64,000 bases of DNA from an uncultured Lachnospiraceae bacterium (GCA_910578885.1 CAJTSH010000010.1:1-64000); one strand, 5' to 3'. Positions 6,898 through 16,199 are shown, counted from the first letter of the stretch. Notes: a model not told the origin generated them from the sequence alone. Translations and numbers: made by a program.

Positions 6898-9456
6898 ATG
6901 AATCAATATTATTCAGAAACTGCCCGAAAAGCTTTGGCGCGCAAAATTGCTGCCGAATCTATGGTTTTGCTGGAAAACAAAAACTCTGGTCTCCCATTGG
7001 CGCAAGGCTTTGCCGCTTTTTTCGGACGTGCCTGTTACGACCCAAATATCAGCGGCTCCGGCTCCGGTGACGCCGGAAGGAACAAGTCTATTTCCGCTCT
7101 CCCTTCTGTCTGTATGGAAGCAGGGCTATTCCCGGTTGACGCACTTAACCACTACTATGAAAATATATTTTCCGAAATCCATAAAACGGATCCGCTCACT
7201 GAGCTTCTTGCTTCCGGAACTGATTTGGTCGCAAGCGGAATGATTTATGAAATTTTCGGTCAGTATAACAGCCAGCCGGAAGAATTTTCCGTTCCAAAGG
7301 AGCTGATAACACAGGCTGCAAAAGAGACTGACACCGCAATTTATATGCTCGGACGAAACACTGGCGGAGAAGAATGCGACAGGCATATTGAGAATGATTT
7401 TTTGCTCCTTGACAGCGAGAAACAGCTTCTCGCCAACATCTGCGCCGCTTTTTCAAACGTTGTTCTGCTGCTTAACATCAACGGCATCATTGACTTGTCA
7501 TGGATTTCCGATTATCCTGCTATTCGCTCTGTGCTTTTTGTCGGTCTGCCCGGTGAAATGGGCATGTATGCAATTTCCGATCTGCTGACGGGCGCAAAAT
7601 CTCCTTCCGGCAAGCTTGCATTTACCATCGCAAAACATTATTCGGACTATCCTTCCGCTCATGATTTTAGCTTTAACAAGGAGGCGCCTGATAGTATCTT
7701 AGAATACCAAAATTACGGTCTTGACGCTGCTGCAAATGGCAGCAAGGGATTTTCCAAAAGTCCTGTCACAGTCTACCGCGAAGGCATCTATACCGGATAC
7801 CGTTACTTCGATTCCTTCGGCAAAGAAGTCCTGTATCCCTTTGGCTATGGTCTATCCTATGCCGACTTTGTTATTTCCGGCTGCCAAGTGAAAAAGCAAA
7901 CGGACGGCATCTGTATCAAAGCACAGGTCAAAAATACCTCCCAGAATTTTTCCGGAAAAGAGGTCATACAAATATATGTTTCCAAACCACATTCGGAATT
8001 GGAACAGCCCTATCAAATTTATTGCGGCTGCTATAAAACCTCTTCCCTTGCGCCTTTTAGCTCGGAACTCGCTTCCGTATCTATTTCATGGCGTACTTTT
8101 GCCTCCTACCATGAGAAAAAAGCTGCCTGGATTCTGGAAGCCGGCTCTTACATCATCCGTATCGGCACTTCTTCACGGAATACACAGATTGCAGCCGTCC
8201 TGAATCTGGCAGAGACCGTTATTTATGAACAGGTACAGCACGCTCTCCCGCTGCGGGAAGAAAATATCGGGAAAATAGACTTTTTCTCATCTGACAATTT
8301 CACATCTATCGGATATGAAAACGAGGAGGAAGAGCTGGCACGGGCAGATGTTATCACGCTTTATGCGAAAGATATTACTCTTCCCATTCCATGTACAGCC
8401 TCCGGCGTCTCCGTTACAACGCCCGTTACCTCTACCCTTTCGGATGTGGAAAATAAGCGCGTTTCCATGAGTGAGTTTCTATCACAGATGTCCGTTGAGG
8501 AGCTGGCAGTTCTGACAAACGGATATGGACCCGGACTTCCCTTCGGAGGAATAGGCTCTTCCTCACCGCCGACGATCCAATATCCGAACGGCACGGATAT
8601 TGCCGCAAATACGCACCCATCCGGCACAAACGGATATATTTCGCCCGCTCTTGATAAATATGGAATTTATTCCGCCTATTATAAGGACGGTCCCGCAGGT
8701 GTCGGATATACCACATGGGCTACCGGAATGCTGCTCGCCTGCAGTTTTGATACAGAATTGTTTTATGAATTCGGAGCTGCCTGCGGATGCGAGGCGGATT
8801 TACTGGAGGTTGACAGTTGGCTCGCTCCCGCACTGAATCTCCAGCGGAATCCACTGGGCGGGAGAAACTTTGAATACTTCTCGGAAGACCCGCTTGCGGC
8901 AGGATTTTGCGGACTTTTTATCTGCAGGGGCGTTTCTGAAAACTGCAATACGACCATCTGTCCGAAGCATTTTGCCGTTAATGAACAAGAGACTTACCGC
9001 CGTGGAAATATCAGAAAGAATTATGATGCCGTGGATTCTATCTTAACAGAGCGAACCGCACGCGAAATTTATCTCTTCCCCTTTGAGATGGTGATAAAAA
9101 CCGGAACTGTACGCACTCTTATGACTGCGTTCAACAAAATAAACGGAACATTTAGCGCCGGCAATTATGATCTGTGCACACAGATACTGCGCAATGAGTG
9201 GGGATATGAAGGCGTCGTGGTGACCGACTGGGGCGATATGGATATCGTTGTTGACGGTGCCGATGCCGTTGCCGCCGGAAATGACGTCATTATGCCGGGC
9301 GGACCGCCTGTGATTACCCAAGTGCTGAAAGGATATGAAGAAGGCAGAGTTACACGGGCGCAACTGCTTACAGCCGTTTCTCATTTGATGCATTTTGTGA
9401 TGGATTCTCAGTCTTATCAGAAGCAACTGGAAAAAGCGGGCGGCAGGAATCCATAA
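6898..9456 (+). CDS. Glycoside hydrolase family 3 beta-glucosidase, domain-permuted
   Basis: Cytosolic (no signal peptide) family 3 glycosidase of 852 residues, likely a beta-glucosidase or a relative acting on short oligosaccharides. The usual domain order is reversed. The (alpha/beta)6 sandwich comes first (residues about 1-260, from ARKIAAESMVLLENKNSGLP). A fibronectin III-like domain follows (about 290-450, after YPFGYGLSY). The TIM-barrel catalytic domain comes last (about 530-830). The nucleophile is Asp777 in VVVTDWGDMD, and substrate-binding motifs CPKHFAVNEQE and GPAGVG are in the barrel. This order is known from the Ruminococcus albus and Butyrivibrio fibrisolvens enzymes. The start at 6898 is backed by GAGGAGG; an upstream ATG at 6868 has none. 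It is divergent from the AraC gene. Confidence 0.93.
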   Translation: MNQYYSETARKALARKIAAESMVLLENKNSGLPLAQGFAAFFGRACYDPNISGSGSGDAGRNKSISALPSVCMEAGLFPVDALNHYYENIFSEIHKTDPLTELLASGTDLVASGMIYEIFGQYNSQPEEFSVPKELITQAAKETDTAIYMLGRNTGGEECDRHIENDFLLLDSEKQLLANICAAFSNVVLLLNINGIIDLSWISDYPAIRSVLFVGLPGEMGMYAISDLLTGAKSPSGKLAFTIAKHYSDYPSAHDFSFNKEAPDSILEYQNYGLDAAANGSKGFSKSPVTVYREGIYTGYRYFDSFGKEVLYPFGYGLSYADFVISGCQVKKQTDGICIKAQVKNTSQNFSGKEVIQIYVSKPHSELEQPYQIYCGCYKTSSLAPFSSELASVSISWRTFASYHEKKAAWILEAGSYIIRIGTSSRNTQIAAVLNLAETVIYEQVQHALPLREENIGKIDFFSSDNFTSIGYENEEEELARADVITLYAKDITLPIPCTASGVSVTTPVTSTLSDVENKRVSMSEFLSQMSVEELAVLTNGYGPGLPFGGIGSSSPPTIQYPNGTDIAANTHPSGTNGYISPALDKYGIYSAYYKDGPAGVGYTTWATGMLLACSFDTELFYEFGAACGCEADLLEVDSWLAPALNLQRNPLGGRNFEYFSEDPLAAGFCGLFICRGVSENCNTTICPKHFAVNEQETYRRGNIRKNYDAVDSILTERTAREIYLFPFEMVIKTGTVRTLMTAFNKINGTFSAGNYDLCTQILRNEWGYEGVVVTDWGDMDIVVDGADAVAAGNDVIMPGGPPVITQVLKGYEEGRVTRAQLLTAVSHLMHFVMDSQSYQKQLEKAGGRNP

Positions 9457-9503
9457 GATTCTACCCAACGAAAAATCCTTGTTGTTATGCGTAAAGTTCA
9501 GAA

Positions 9504-9537
9504 AACGGGAGTGCCTTGTTTTTGCGGCACTCCCGTT
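9504..9537. terminator. Hairpin between convergent GH3 and BspA-like genes
   Basis: A 12-bp perfect stem (9504-9515 with 9526-9537, ten-base loop) lies between the stops of two convergent genes, 48 and 20 bases away respectively. Neither side has a long U run, though the minus side has TTTT-rich sequence. A bidirectional terminator is likely. Confidence 0.65.
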
Positions 9538-9557
9538 CTGCATCATAGTACAGAAAA

Positions 9558-12500
9558 CTATTTTATGATTTTTACCTTTCTGCCCTGTCCTTTGTTTTTC
9601 AATAATTTCTGATACGCTTTCAATTTCTTGGCAGGAACCTTTATCTTTGCGGTTGATTTGATACCCTTGAAAGCATTTTTCCCAACGCTGGATAACTTTT
9701 TGGACTTAATGGTGACTGACGATAACTTGACGCATCCCGAAAAAGCGCTCTTTCCAATCTTTTTCAATCCCGTACCGATTGTAACTGTTGTAAGCTTCTT
9801 ACAACCACTGAATGCCAAATTCCCGATGGACGTTACTTTATTGGGGATTTTTATTTTTGTCAATGCAGTGCAGTTCTTAAATGCGCCTGTCCCGATTGAC
9901 GTTACTTTCGAGCCAAGGGTTACGGTTTTTAACTTCGTACAGCCATAAAACGCATTTTTCCCGATTGAAGCGACATTGTTTCCAATCGTTACCGTTCTGA
10001 CTTTTTTGTTGCCTTTGAACGCATTTGCATCTATGGAAGTTATCTTGTATGTAATGCCGTCAATCTCAACAGTTGAATTGATTTTGACTGTCGCTGCCGT
10101 ACTTGTGGTTTTGGTAAATGCTGCTGTGGCACCTGCTTTTGTGACTTTGTAGGTGTTTTTGCCGGATTTTAGCGTGGTTCCGGCTGGGGGTGCGGCGGTT
10201 TCCGGTGTCTCAGGCTTCTCTGTTGTTTCCGGCTTCTCTGTTTCCGATTTATTTGTTTTTATCACACTTTTTACTTCAAAGCCCCAAGCATTTCCACCAT
10301 TGTCCGTTTTCAGTCTAATTCGAAGCGTATCCCCTGTCACCATTACGGTCTTTCCTGCCAGTTCTTTTCCGGTATAGGTTCCAATCAATGTATTGTTTTT
10401 GTCATACAGATAAATATAATCAAATCCATCCTCTACCTCTGTCTTTTCACTGAAGGTTACAGCAAGATACGAAGCTCCGCTGATTGAATAAATCCATGAA
10501 TCGGAACAGTTATTTTCATATGGATGTGAGCTCTGTAAATCTGCCACATTTGCAACAAGATTCATCTGTGTGGTCACGCTGATATTACAGCTTGCCGTAA
10601 TTCCGCTGCCGTCTAATGCTGTTACCGTAATCTCCGCTTCTCCTTTGGCCTGCGCCGTTACTGTCCCGTTTTCGCTGACACTTGCGACAGCGGGATTCGA
10701 ACTGCTCCATCTATATCTCTTATCGGTCGCATCACTGGGATAGACAGTCGCTGTCAGTGTCAGCGTATCTCCTGCTTCCATAACTGCTGAAGATTTGCTT
10801 AACCGAATCCTCGTTATGGGCTGAAATACTGTCACACTGCAAGCTACGGATACATTTCCCACTGTTATTTTGATATTTGTGGTTCCACTGGATACACCTT
10901 GGACTACTCCATCCTGCGTAACTGTTGCAATACTTGTATCACCCGATTTCCACACTACCTCGTCCGTAAAATTCATTGGCATCACTGTCAGGAAAAGCTG
11001 TATTCCATCACCTTTCCCAAGCTTTATTGCTGTTTGATTTAATGCTACGCTCTGTGCATTTATTTCCCGATTGACAAACGTAATCCCATTATTATTTGCG
11101 TAGTTTTCTGCATATGTGCCGCTGGTTCCGTAAATGGTCATTTTTCCGGGGTAGGAAAAGACTTGGTCACCGATATTTTCTACGCTTCTTGGTATGGTGA
11201 TTTCCGTTAATCCTATGCAGGCATAAAATGCGTAATCGTTTATTTCCGCCATGCGGTAAGGTAAAATGATGTTTGTTAATTTTGGGCATTGTGCAAATGC
11301 GTAGGAAGGCAGAGTGGTCAAGCCGGTTCCCAGTGTAACGTTTGCTAAATTATCGCAGTGATAAAATACTTCATCTCCTATAGCAACGACTGTACTTGGT
11401 ATCACCACCTCTGTTAGCGCATCACAGTTATAGAAGGCACGATTCCCTATCCATGTCAGCGTATCCGGCAGGTTAATTTCGGACAAACTTGTGCATTCAT
11501 AAAACATATTGGTTGGAATATCTTCCGATATGTTCGGAATATGTACTTTCTCTAAATTTGTACAGTCGCTGAATGTATGATTACCTATGTATGTTACGCT
11601 GTCGGCTATCGTAGCTTCTTTTAACGAGGTACAGCCCTTGAAAACAGAATTACCTATATATGTTGTGCTGGCTGGTACGTTTATCTTCTCTAAACTTGTA
11701 CACGCTTGAAATGCGTAACTCTCTATTTCCGTCAGACCATTATTCAATCTTACCACCTTTAAATTAAGACAATTACAAAAAGCAGTATTTTCTATTAGCG
11801 TGACTGTGTCTGGTATTACAATTTCTTCTATTCCTGTGCAACCTTCAAATAAATAACACACTACTTTTGCACTACCCTTTTCGAATATTACTTCTTTTAA
11901 ACCGTCACAACCGTTAAATGGTCCTCCTCTGTAATATGTATTATATGTAACCCCACAATTCTTTAAACTTTTTGGTATTTCTATCGTTCCTATTTTGTCG
12001 CAGTTTCCGAAACAGTTAGAACCCATATATTGCAACTTTTTTGATAAAATAACTTCTGATAAATTTACGCATCCACTAAATGCATAACCACCTATCTCTG
12101 TCACATTGTCTGGTATCACTATGCTCTCTAACCCGATACAGTCAGTAAATGCCTTATCCTCTACTAATACCAAATAATCACTCAATTTTACTTTTTTTAA
12201 ATTTTCACATTTATAAAACGCTCCATACTCTATAATTGTGACCGTATCTGGTAATATAACTTCTTCTATTCCCGTACAGCTATCAAATAAATTGCACGCC
12301 ACCTCTGTACTACCTACTTCAAACACTATTTCTTTTAAACCGTCACAATCATTAAATGGTCCTCCTCTATAATATGTATTATATGTAACCCCACAATTCT
12401 CTAAACTTTTTGGTATTTCTATCGTTCCTATTTTTTCGCAGTTTCCGAAACAGTTAGAACCCATATATTGCAACTTCTTTGATAAAATAACTTCTGATAA

Positions 12501-15068
12501 ATTTACGCATCCACTAAATGCATAACCACCTATCTCTGTCACATTGTCTGGTATCACTATGCTCTCTAACCCGATACAGTCAGTAAATGCCTTATCCTCT
12601 ACTAATACCAAATAATCACTCAATTTTACTTTTTTTAAATTTTCACATTTATAAAACGCTCCATACTCTATAATTGTGACCGTATCTGGTAATATGACTT
12701 CTTCTATTCCTGTACAGCTATCAAATAAATTGCACGCCACCTCTGTACTACCTACTTCAAACACTATTTCTTTTAAACCGTCACAATCATTAAATGGTCC
12801 TCCTCTATAATATGTATTATATGTAACCCCACAATTCTCTAAACTTTTTGGTATTTCTATCGTTCCTATTTTTTCGCAGTTTCCGAAACAGTTAGAACCC
12901 ATATATTGCAACTTCTTTGATAAAATAACTTCTGATAAATTTGAACACTCACTAAATGCATATGCTTCTATCTCCGTCACGCTATCCGGTATCTCAATCT
13001 CCCCCAACTTTACGCACCCTGAAAATACCGACGATTCAATCACCTCAAACTTCTCATTCTCCGGCAGTGTTACTCTCTCCAATGCCGCACACCCTTGAAA
13101 GGCACTATATCCAATCCTTTCCACGCTATCCGCTATCGAAACACTCTTAATCCTCTTATTATCCTGAAACGCATTATCTCCAATCCCAACTATCGGATAC
13201 CCATCCAGTGTCTCTGGAATAAACACATTTACCGCCGTTCCATGATATCCGGTAATCGTCGCCTGATTGTCTTCATCCAGCGAATAATCAAAAATCGTAT
13301 AGACCTCTCCATTTTCATACGTGCTTCCCGAACTGTTCCCAATCGTATAATACTGCGAATCAACCGGGGAGAAATATCCCCATCCGGCATATCCCATGCC
13401 CTTCGTTCCTCTTGTGCATTTCGGAACAGCCACTCCGTCCTCGTAGTGATAGGCGACTCTGACCGGGCTGTTATACTGTGTATAAATATCCTTATTTCCC
13501 GATGCCAGTTTTTTCTTGCCAACCGACACGTCATATCCCACTGAAGCATAGAAATAAGACGTTATTGTCTGGCAATTGTCCGGTTTTTGCCCGTCCGTGT
13601 GCTGAATGGACTTCGCAGTAATATTCGCCCCCATTTTCCCGAAAATTTTTCCTTTCAATCCTGCCAATTTGAATCCCGCTTCCATCCGGACACCCGCTTT
13701 TAACGTAGCATTCGCCGTAATGGTAAAGGAATCTTTCTTAAATTGGCGCATAAGACGGGGCGTGAAATTTTCATAATGAAACCCAAGCTCAACATCTTCC
13801 ACGATCCTGATATTTGCTTCACCGTTAAAACTTAAATCAACCAATCCTTTCACGTACACGCCCGGAAGAATTTCGGCATGAAAAAGCTCATAACTCGGTG
13901 AAATACCTGCCGCTTCCAGAAAATCCACGCTGACATTGCAGTTGAAATCCACCTTAAATGAAAAATCAATAAACGTGTTTTCCATACTGCATCCATGCTT
14001 CTGCTTCAGATTCATAATTTTAGCGTCTATTTTTATCTTTGCGTCTCCGACATTAAAACTCGCATATGTCTGCGGCATACCAACCGTCTGCTCCACGAGA
14101 ACCGCCGTAATTTCCCGTTCGCCGGCCTCTTCCAACGTCTCACAGACGATTCCATCCTCATAGTTCTCTTTCTCCGTGCCGCCCACAACATACTTGAACG
14201 ATACATCTTCCGAAGCCGGCTGTAGCTTTGCCAAATCAACCTCCATTTCTCCGCTGACGTCAATTTCTTCAAAAGCCTCCCCGCTATCGACGGTATCAAT
14301 TGTTATAACCGTTTCCCTGCCGCCAGACTCTACATCTACCGCTCTCCATGCAAGCGGAATCCCGTCACACACCTTGCCAAAAATATCCCCCGCTTCTATC
14401 ACAACCGGACAGTCCACAATTGCAAACCGATCCTCATCCAGAGAATGAATGTCCGTTTCTTCCGGCAATACAATAACGCCCTCTTTAAATGTATATGTAT
14501 CGCTTCCTGACGTGTCTTTCCCTTGCGCGATTACGGTCTTTGCCTCTAAGAGCATCGCTTCCTTTTCCGATTCCGTCACCGCCTGTTTCGGAAGAAATTT
14601 TCCATCTGCCAGGGCAAACCATCCATGATTCACCGCAACTTGTATATCCTCCGGATAGTTCACTGTCTCCGCCTCGGAAAATGTATACGCTTCCTCCTCC
14701 AACACATATCCAAGGCATAAATTCAACGTATGTGCCGCAAATTCCCTTGTAGCCGCATCATTCGGGCGCAGTTCCTCTCCCGCTTCCACATCTACCAAAC
14801 CAAACTCCGTTGCCAGCATGACATCATAATAATCCGGTGAATCCGCATCAATATCCGAATAATAATTATCCGGATAATTGTCCCCTGCCACTTCAAGCTC
14901 AAATGTCTCCGTCAATGCCTTCAGCCATTCCAAACGTGTAACGGCAACGCTTTCTCCATCCACTGCGGCTGCCGGCAAATCCACTTCCAGCATCTGAAAA
15001 AACATGACGGTCATCAGCAGAACCGAAATGATCCGTCTGCCAATCACAGCCTTCTCTCTTTTACCCAT
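9558..15068 (-). CDS. BspA-like leucine-rich-repeat secreted surface protein
   Basis: Very large (1,836 residues) exported protein, probably an adhesin or host-interaction factor. Order: signal peptide (hydrophobic core IISVLLMTVMFFQMLEV, within the first 35 residues), an SLH-like segment (SDIDADSPDYYDVMLATEFG and a second weaker one) that may bind the cell wall, a beta-rich region, a long array of BspA-type LRR_5 repeats (from about residue 600), a Big2 domain (VALNQTAIKLGKGDG onward) and a second Ig-like domain, a CUB-like module (SHPYENNCSDSWIY onward), a Glu/Thr/Pro-rich linker, and a C-terminal LRR block ending in lysine-rich KVKIIK. There is no LPXTG motif. The ATG at 15068 follows AAGGAGG (15077-15083); upstream in-frame ATGs lack a binding site. 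The array contains near-identical 438-bp repeats. The promoter is covered by a palindrome. Confidence 0.9.
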   Translation of the reverse strand: MGKREKAVIGRRIISVLLMTVMFFQMLEVDLPAAAVDGESVAVTRLEWLKALTETFELEVAGDNYPDNYYSDIDADSPDYYDVMLATEFGLVDVEAGEELRPNDAATREFAAHTLNLCLGYVLEEEAYTFSEAETVNYPEDIQVAVNHGWFALADGKFLPKQAVTESEKEAMLLEAKTVIAQGKDTSGSDTYTFKEGVIVLPEETDIHSLDEDRFAIVDCPVVIEAGDIFGKVCDGIPLAWRAVDVESGGRETVITIDTVDSGEAFEEIDVSGEMEVDLAKLQPASEDVSFKYVVGGTEKENYEDGIVCETLEEAGEREITAVLVEQTVGMPQTYASFNVGDAKIKIDAKIMNLKQKHGCSMENTFIDFSFKVDFNCNVSVDFLEAAGISPSYELFHAEILPGVYVKGLVDLSFNGEANIRIVEDVELGFHYENFTPRLMRQFKKDSFTITANATLKAGVRMEAGFKLAGLKGKIFGKMGANITAKSIQHTDGQKPDNCQTITSYFYASVGYDVSVGKKKLASGNKDIYTQYNSPVRVAYHYEDGVAVPKCTRGTKGMGYAGWGYFSPVDSQYYTIGNSSGSTYENGEVYTIFDYSLDEDNQATITGYHGTAVNVFIPETLDGYPIVGIGDNAFQDNKRIKSVSIADSVERIGYSAFQGCAALERVTLPENEKFEVIESSVFSGCVKLGEIEIPDSVTEIEAYAFSECSNLSEVILSKKLQYMGSNCFGNCEKIGTIEIPKSLENCGVTYNTYYRGGPFNDCDGLKEIVFEVGSTEVACNLFDSCTGIEEVILPDTVTIIEYGAFYKCENLKKVKLSDYLVLVEDKAFTDCIGLESIVIPDNVTEIGGYAFSGCVNLSEVILSKKLQYMGSNCFGNCEKIGTIEIPKSLENCGVTYNTYYRGGPFNDCDGLKEIVFEVGSTEVACNLFDSCTGIEEVILPDTVTIIEYGAFYKCENLKKVKLSDYLVLVEDKAFTDCIGLESIVIPDNVTEIGGYAFSGCVNLSEVILSKKLQYMGSNCFGNCDKIGTIEIPKSLKNCGVTYNTYYRGGPFNGCDGLKEVIFEKGSAKVVCYLFEGCTGIEEIVIPDTVTLIENTAFCNCLNLKVVRLNNGLTEIESYAFQACTSLEKINVPASTTYIGNSVFKGCTSLKEATIADSVTYIGNHTFSDCTNLEKVHIPNISEDIPTNMFYECTSLSEINLPDTLTWIGNRAFYNCDALTEVVIPSTVVAIGDEVFYHCDNLANVTLGTGLTTLPSYAFAQCPKLTNIILPYRMAEINDYAFYACIGLTEITIPRSVENIGDQVFSYPGKMTIYGTSGTYAENYANNNGITFVNREINAQSVALNQTAIKLGKGDGIQLFLTVMPMNFTDEVVWKSGDTSIATVTQDGVVQGVSSGTTNIKITVGNVSVACSVTVFQPITRIRLSKSSAVMEAGDTLTLTATVYPSDATDKRYRWSSSNPAVASVSENGTVTAQAKGEAEITVTALDGSGITASCNISVTTQMNLVANVADLQSSHPYENNCSDSWIYSISGASYLAVTFSEKTEVEDGFDYIYLYDKNNTLIGTYTGKELAGKTVMVTGDTLRIRLKTDNGGNAWGFEVKSVIKTNKSETEKPETTEKPETPETAAPPAGTTLKSGKNTYKVTKAGATAAFTKTTSTAATVKINSTVEIDGITYKITSIDANAFKGNKKVRTVTIGNNVASIGKNAFYGCTKLKTVTLGSKVTSIGTGAFKNCTALTKIKIPNKVTSIGNLAFSGCKKLTTVTIGTGLKKIGKSAFSGCVKLSSVTIKSKKLSSVGKNAFKGIKSTAKIKVPAKKLKAYQKLLKNKGQGRKVKIIK
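11617..12930 (-). repeat. Tandem 438-bp repeats inside the BspA-like gene
   Basis: A 438-bp unit (146 codons) is repeated in frame: 12493-12930, 12055-12492 and a more diverged copy at about 11617-12054. For example, the same CCTCCTCTATAAT landmark occurs at 12799 and 12361, and a one-base variant at 11923, exactly 438 apart. The two upstream copies differ at only a few bases, so the duplication is recent. Each unit encodes about six LRR_5 repeats. Copy number could vary by recombination. Confidence 0.92.
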
Positions 15069-15153
15069 AACCTCGTCCTCCTTAAAAATATTCATTTCTT
15101 GCTCATGGCAAACATGAAAGCCGATACAAACCGCATCTCTCATCATTGAATTT

Positions 15154-15182
15154 ATTTTAGCCCAAAATGTTCTACAGGTCAA
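15154..15182 (-). promoter_or_regulatory. Promoter of the BspA-like gene
   Basis: The minus strand carries TTGACC (15177-15182), a 17-base spacer and TAAAAT (15154-15159), 86 bases upstream of the start codon. The -35 box occupies the centre of the palindrome at 15162-15195, and one palindrome arm fills the -35/-10 spacer. Confidence 0.8.
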
Positions 15183-15195
15183 TAGAACATTTTGG
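15162..15195. promoter_or_regulatory. Palindromic operator between the Xre and BspA-like genes
   Basis: The arms CCAAAATGTTCTA (15162-15174) and TAGAACATTTTGG (15183-15195) form a perfect 13-bp inverted repeat with an 8-base spacer. The spacer plus one arm cover the -35 box and spacer of the BspA-like promoter. The symmetry and placement suit a dimeric repressor. The adjacent divergent Xre protein is the obvious candidate, but binding is inferred, not shown. Confidence 0.75.
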
Positions 15196-15284
15196 ACTAT
15201 CCTAATATATAAGAAATCCAAGTTACAGCCCACATCCCCTAGCATCTGTAACCAATCCATTTCACACCGAAGGGAGGAATTACA

Positions 15285-15497
15285 ATATTTCATAGAATTA
15301 GAGATTTACGCGAAGATGCCGACCTGACACAATCAGAAATAAGCAAATATCTGAATATTTCCCAACGTGCCTATTCGCATTACGAAAACGGCACCAGAGA
15401 CATTCCTACGAATATCTTGATTGCAATTGCCGACTTTCATCAAGTAAGCATAGACTATCTGTTAGAACGGACAAACTACAAGAGAATCGCACACTGA
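15285..15497 (+). CDS. Small Xre-family HTH regulator with ATA in place of a start codon
   Basis: A 70-codon reading frame encodes a compact Cro/CI-type helix-turn-helix protein: RIRDLREDADLTQSEISKYL then NISQRAYSHYENGTRDIPTN, ending LLERTNYKRIAH. That is a complete Xre domain of the usual minimal length. GGGAGG at 15272-15277 is followed after seven bases by ATA at 15285, exactly where ATG is expected. In-frame sequence upstream has no ATG, GTG or TTG before a stop at 15249-15251. So it either starts at ATA with low efficiency or has been silenced by an ATG-to-ATA change. Divergent from the BspA-like gene across a palindromic operator, which suggests local repression and autoregulation. Confidence 0.75.
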   Translation: MFHRIRDLREDADLTQSEISKYLNISQRAYSHYENGTRDIPTNILIAIADFHQVSIDYLLERTNYKRIAH

Positions 15498-15518
15498 TAA
15501 AGTTTTAAATCAAAATAA

Positions 15519-15543
15519 TAGGGATTGATTCTCTCAATCCCTA
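15519..15543 (-). terminator. Terminator downstream of the first Uma2 gene
   Basis: Stem TAGGGATTGA/TCAATCCCTA (15519-15528 with 15534-15543, five-base loop). On the minus strand it is followed by TTATTTTGATTT, so it suits the Uma2 gene ending at 15552. It may also stop the convergent Xre transcript. Confidence 0.75.
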
Positions 15544-15551
15544 CACAAGCC

Positions 15552-16199
15552 TCAATCAACTCCCTCAAAAATCTCCCCCAAAGTCATTTTTATATTCGGA
15601 AACGCCCTCAAAATAATCTCCGTCTCGGCATTATAATGCGCCTCTTCTTTATCCCGTTGCAGCATATAACTCTGCTCTAAAACATATTTTCCATCTTCCA
15701 GATAATAAATCTCAAGAAATCCCTGCGGAGAAACAATCCAGTATTCTTCTATGCCGGCTTTTTCATAAATATCCTTTTTTTCTGTCTTATCTTTTTTCGC
15801 CGTTGACGGGCTTAAGGTCTCAGCAATGAATTTTGGAACCCCGCTATAGGTTCCTCCCTTTAAGTGCTTTCTGTCGCATATAATCATAACATCCGGACAT
15901 AAATAATCATCATTTTCCTCCGGATGATATTTAAAATCCAGATTTTCAATGGACACAAGGCACATGCTGTTTTTTAAACCATACTTTATCATCGTATGGA
16001 TATTACTGTTAACAATGCCATGCCGGAAGTCCGGGGCAGGCGACATATCATAAATCACTCCATTTATTTTTTCATCCTTCCTTCGCTCTGCTTCCGCCAA
16101 TCCCATAATATCACCTATGCCTTTCTGCATATTTTCATGCTTCTGTGCAATTTCCTTTCTAATATCACCCGAATTTCTATCAGTCATTCTCCAGTCCAC
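15552..16199 (-). CDS. Uma2-family PD-(D/E)XK nuclease-like protein
   Basis: Member of the Uma2 (DUF820) restriction-endonuclease-like family, abundant in cyanobacteria and some Clostridia, with no settled function. The fold's core motifs are present: DYLCPDVMIICDR (metal-binding Asp), PKFIAETLSPSTAKKDKTEK (Glu...Lys) and AGIEEYWIVSP. Length with a GTG start is 215; an internal ATG 12 bases later is an equally plausible start, and an ATG at about residue 32 could also serve. The C-terminus is charged. A second, diverged Uma2 gene lies at 16632-17162. The region immediately upstream is full of hairpins. Confidence 0.85.
   Translation of the reverse strand: MDWRMTDRNSGDIRKEIAQKHENMQKGIGDIMGLAEAERRKDEKINGVIYDMSPAPDFRHGIVNSNIHTMIKYGLKNSMCLVSIENLDFKYHPEENDDYLCPDVMIICDRKHLKGGTYSGVPKFIAETLSPSTAKKDKTEKKDIYEKAGIEEYWIVSPQGFLEIYYLEDGKYVLEQSYMLQRDKEEAHYNAETEIILRAFPNIKMTLGEIFEGVD

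Noticed and set aside
9628..14752. Several plus-strand frames of 60-150 codons opposite the BspA-like gene.
   Set aside because: They lie entirely antisense to a clear, domain-rich gene and lack start sites or family-like sequence.
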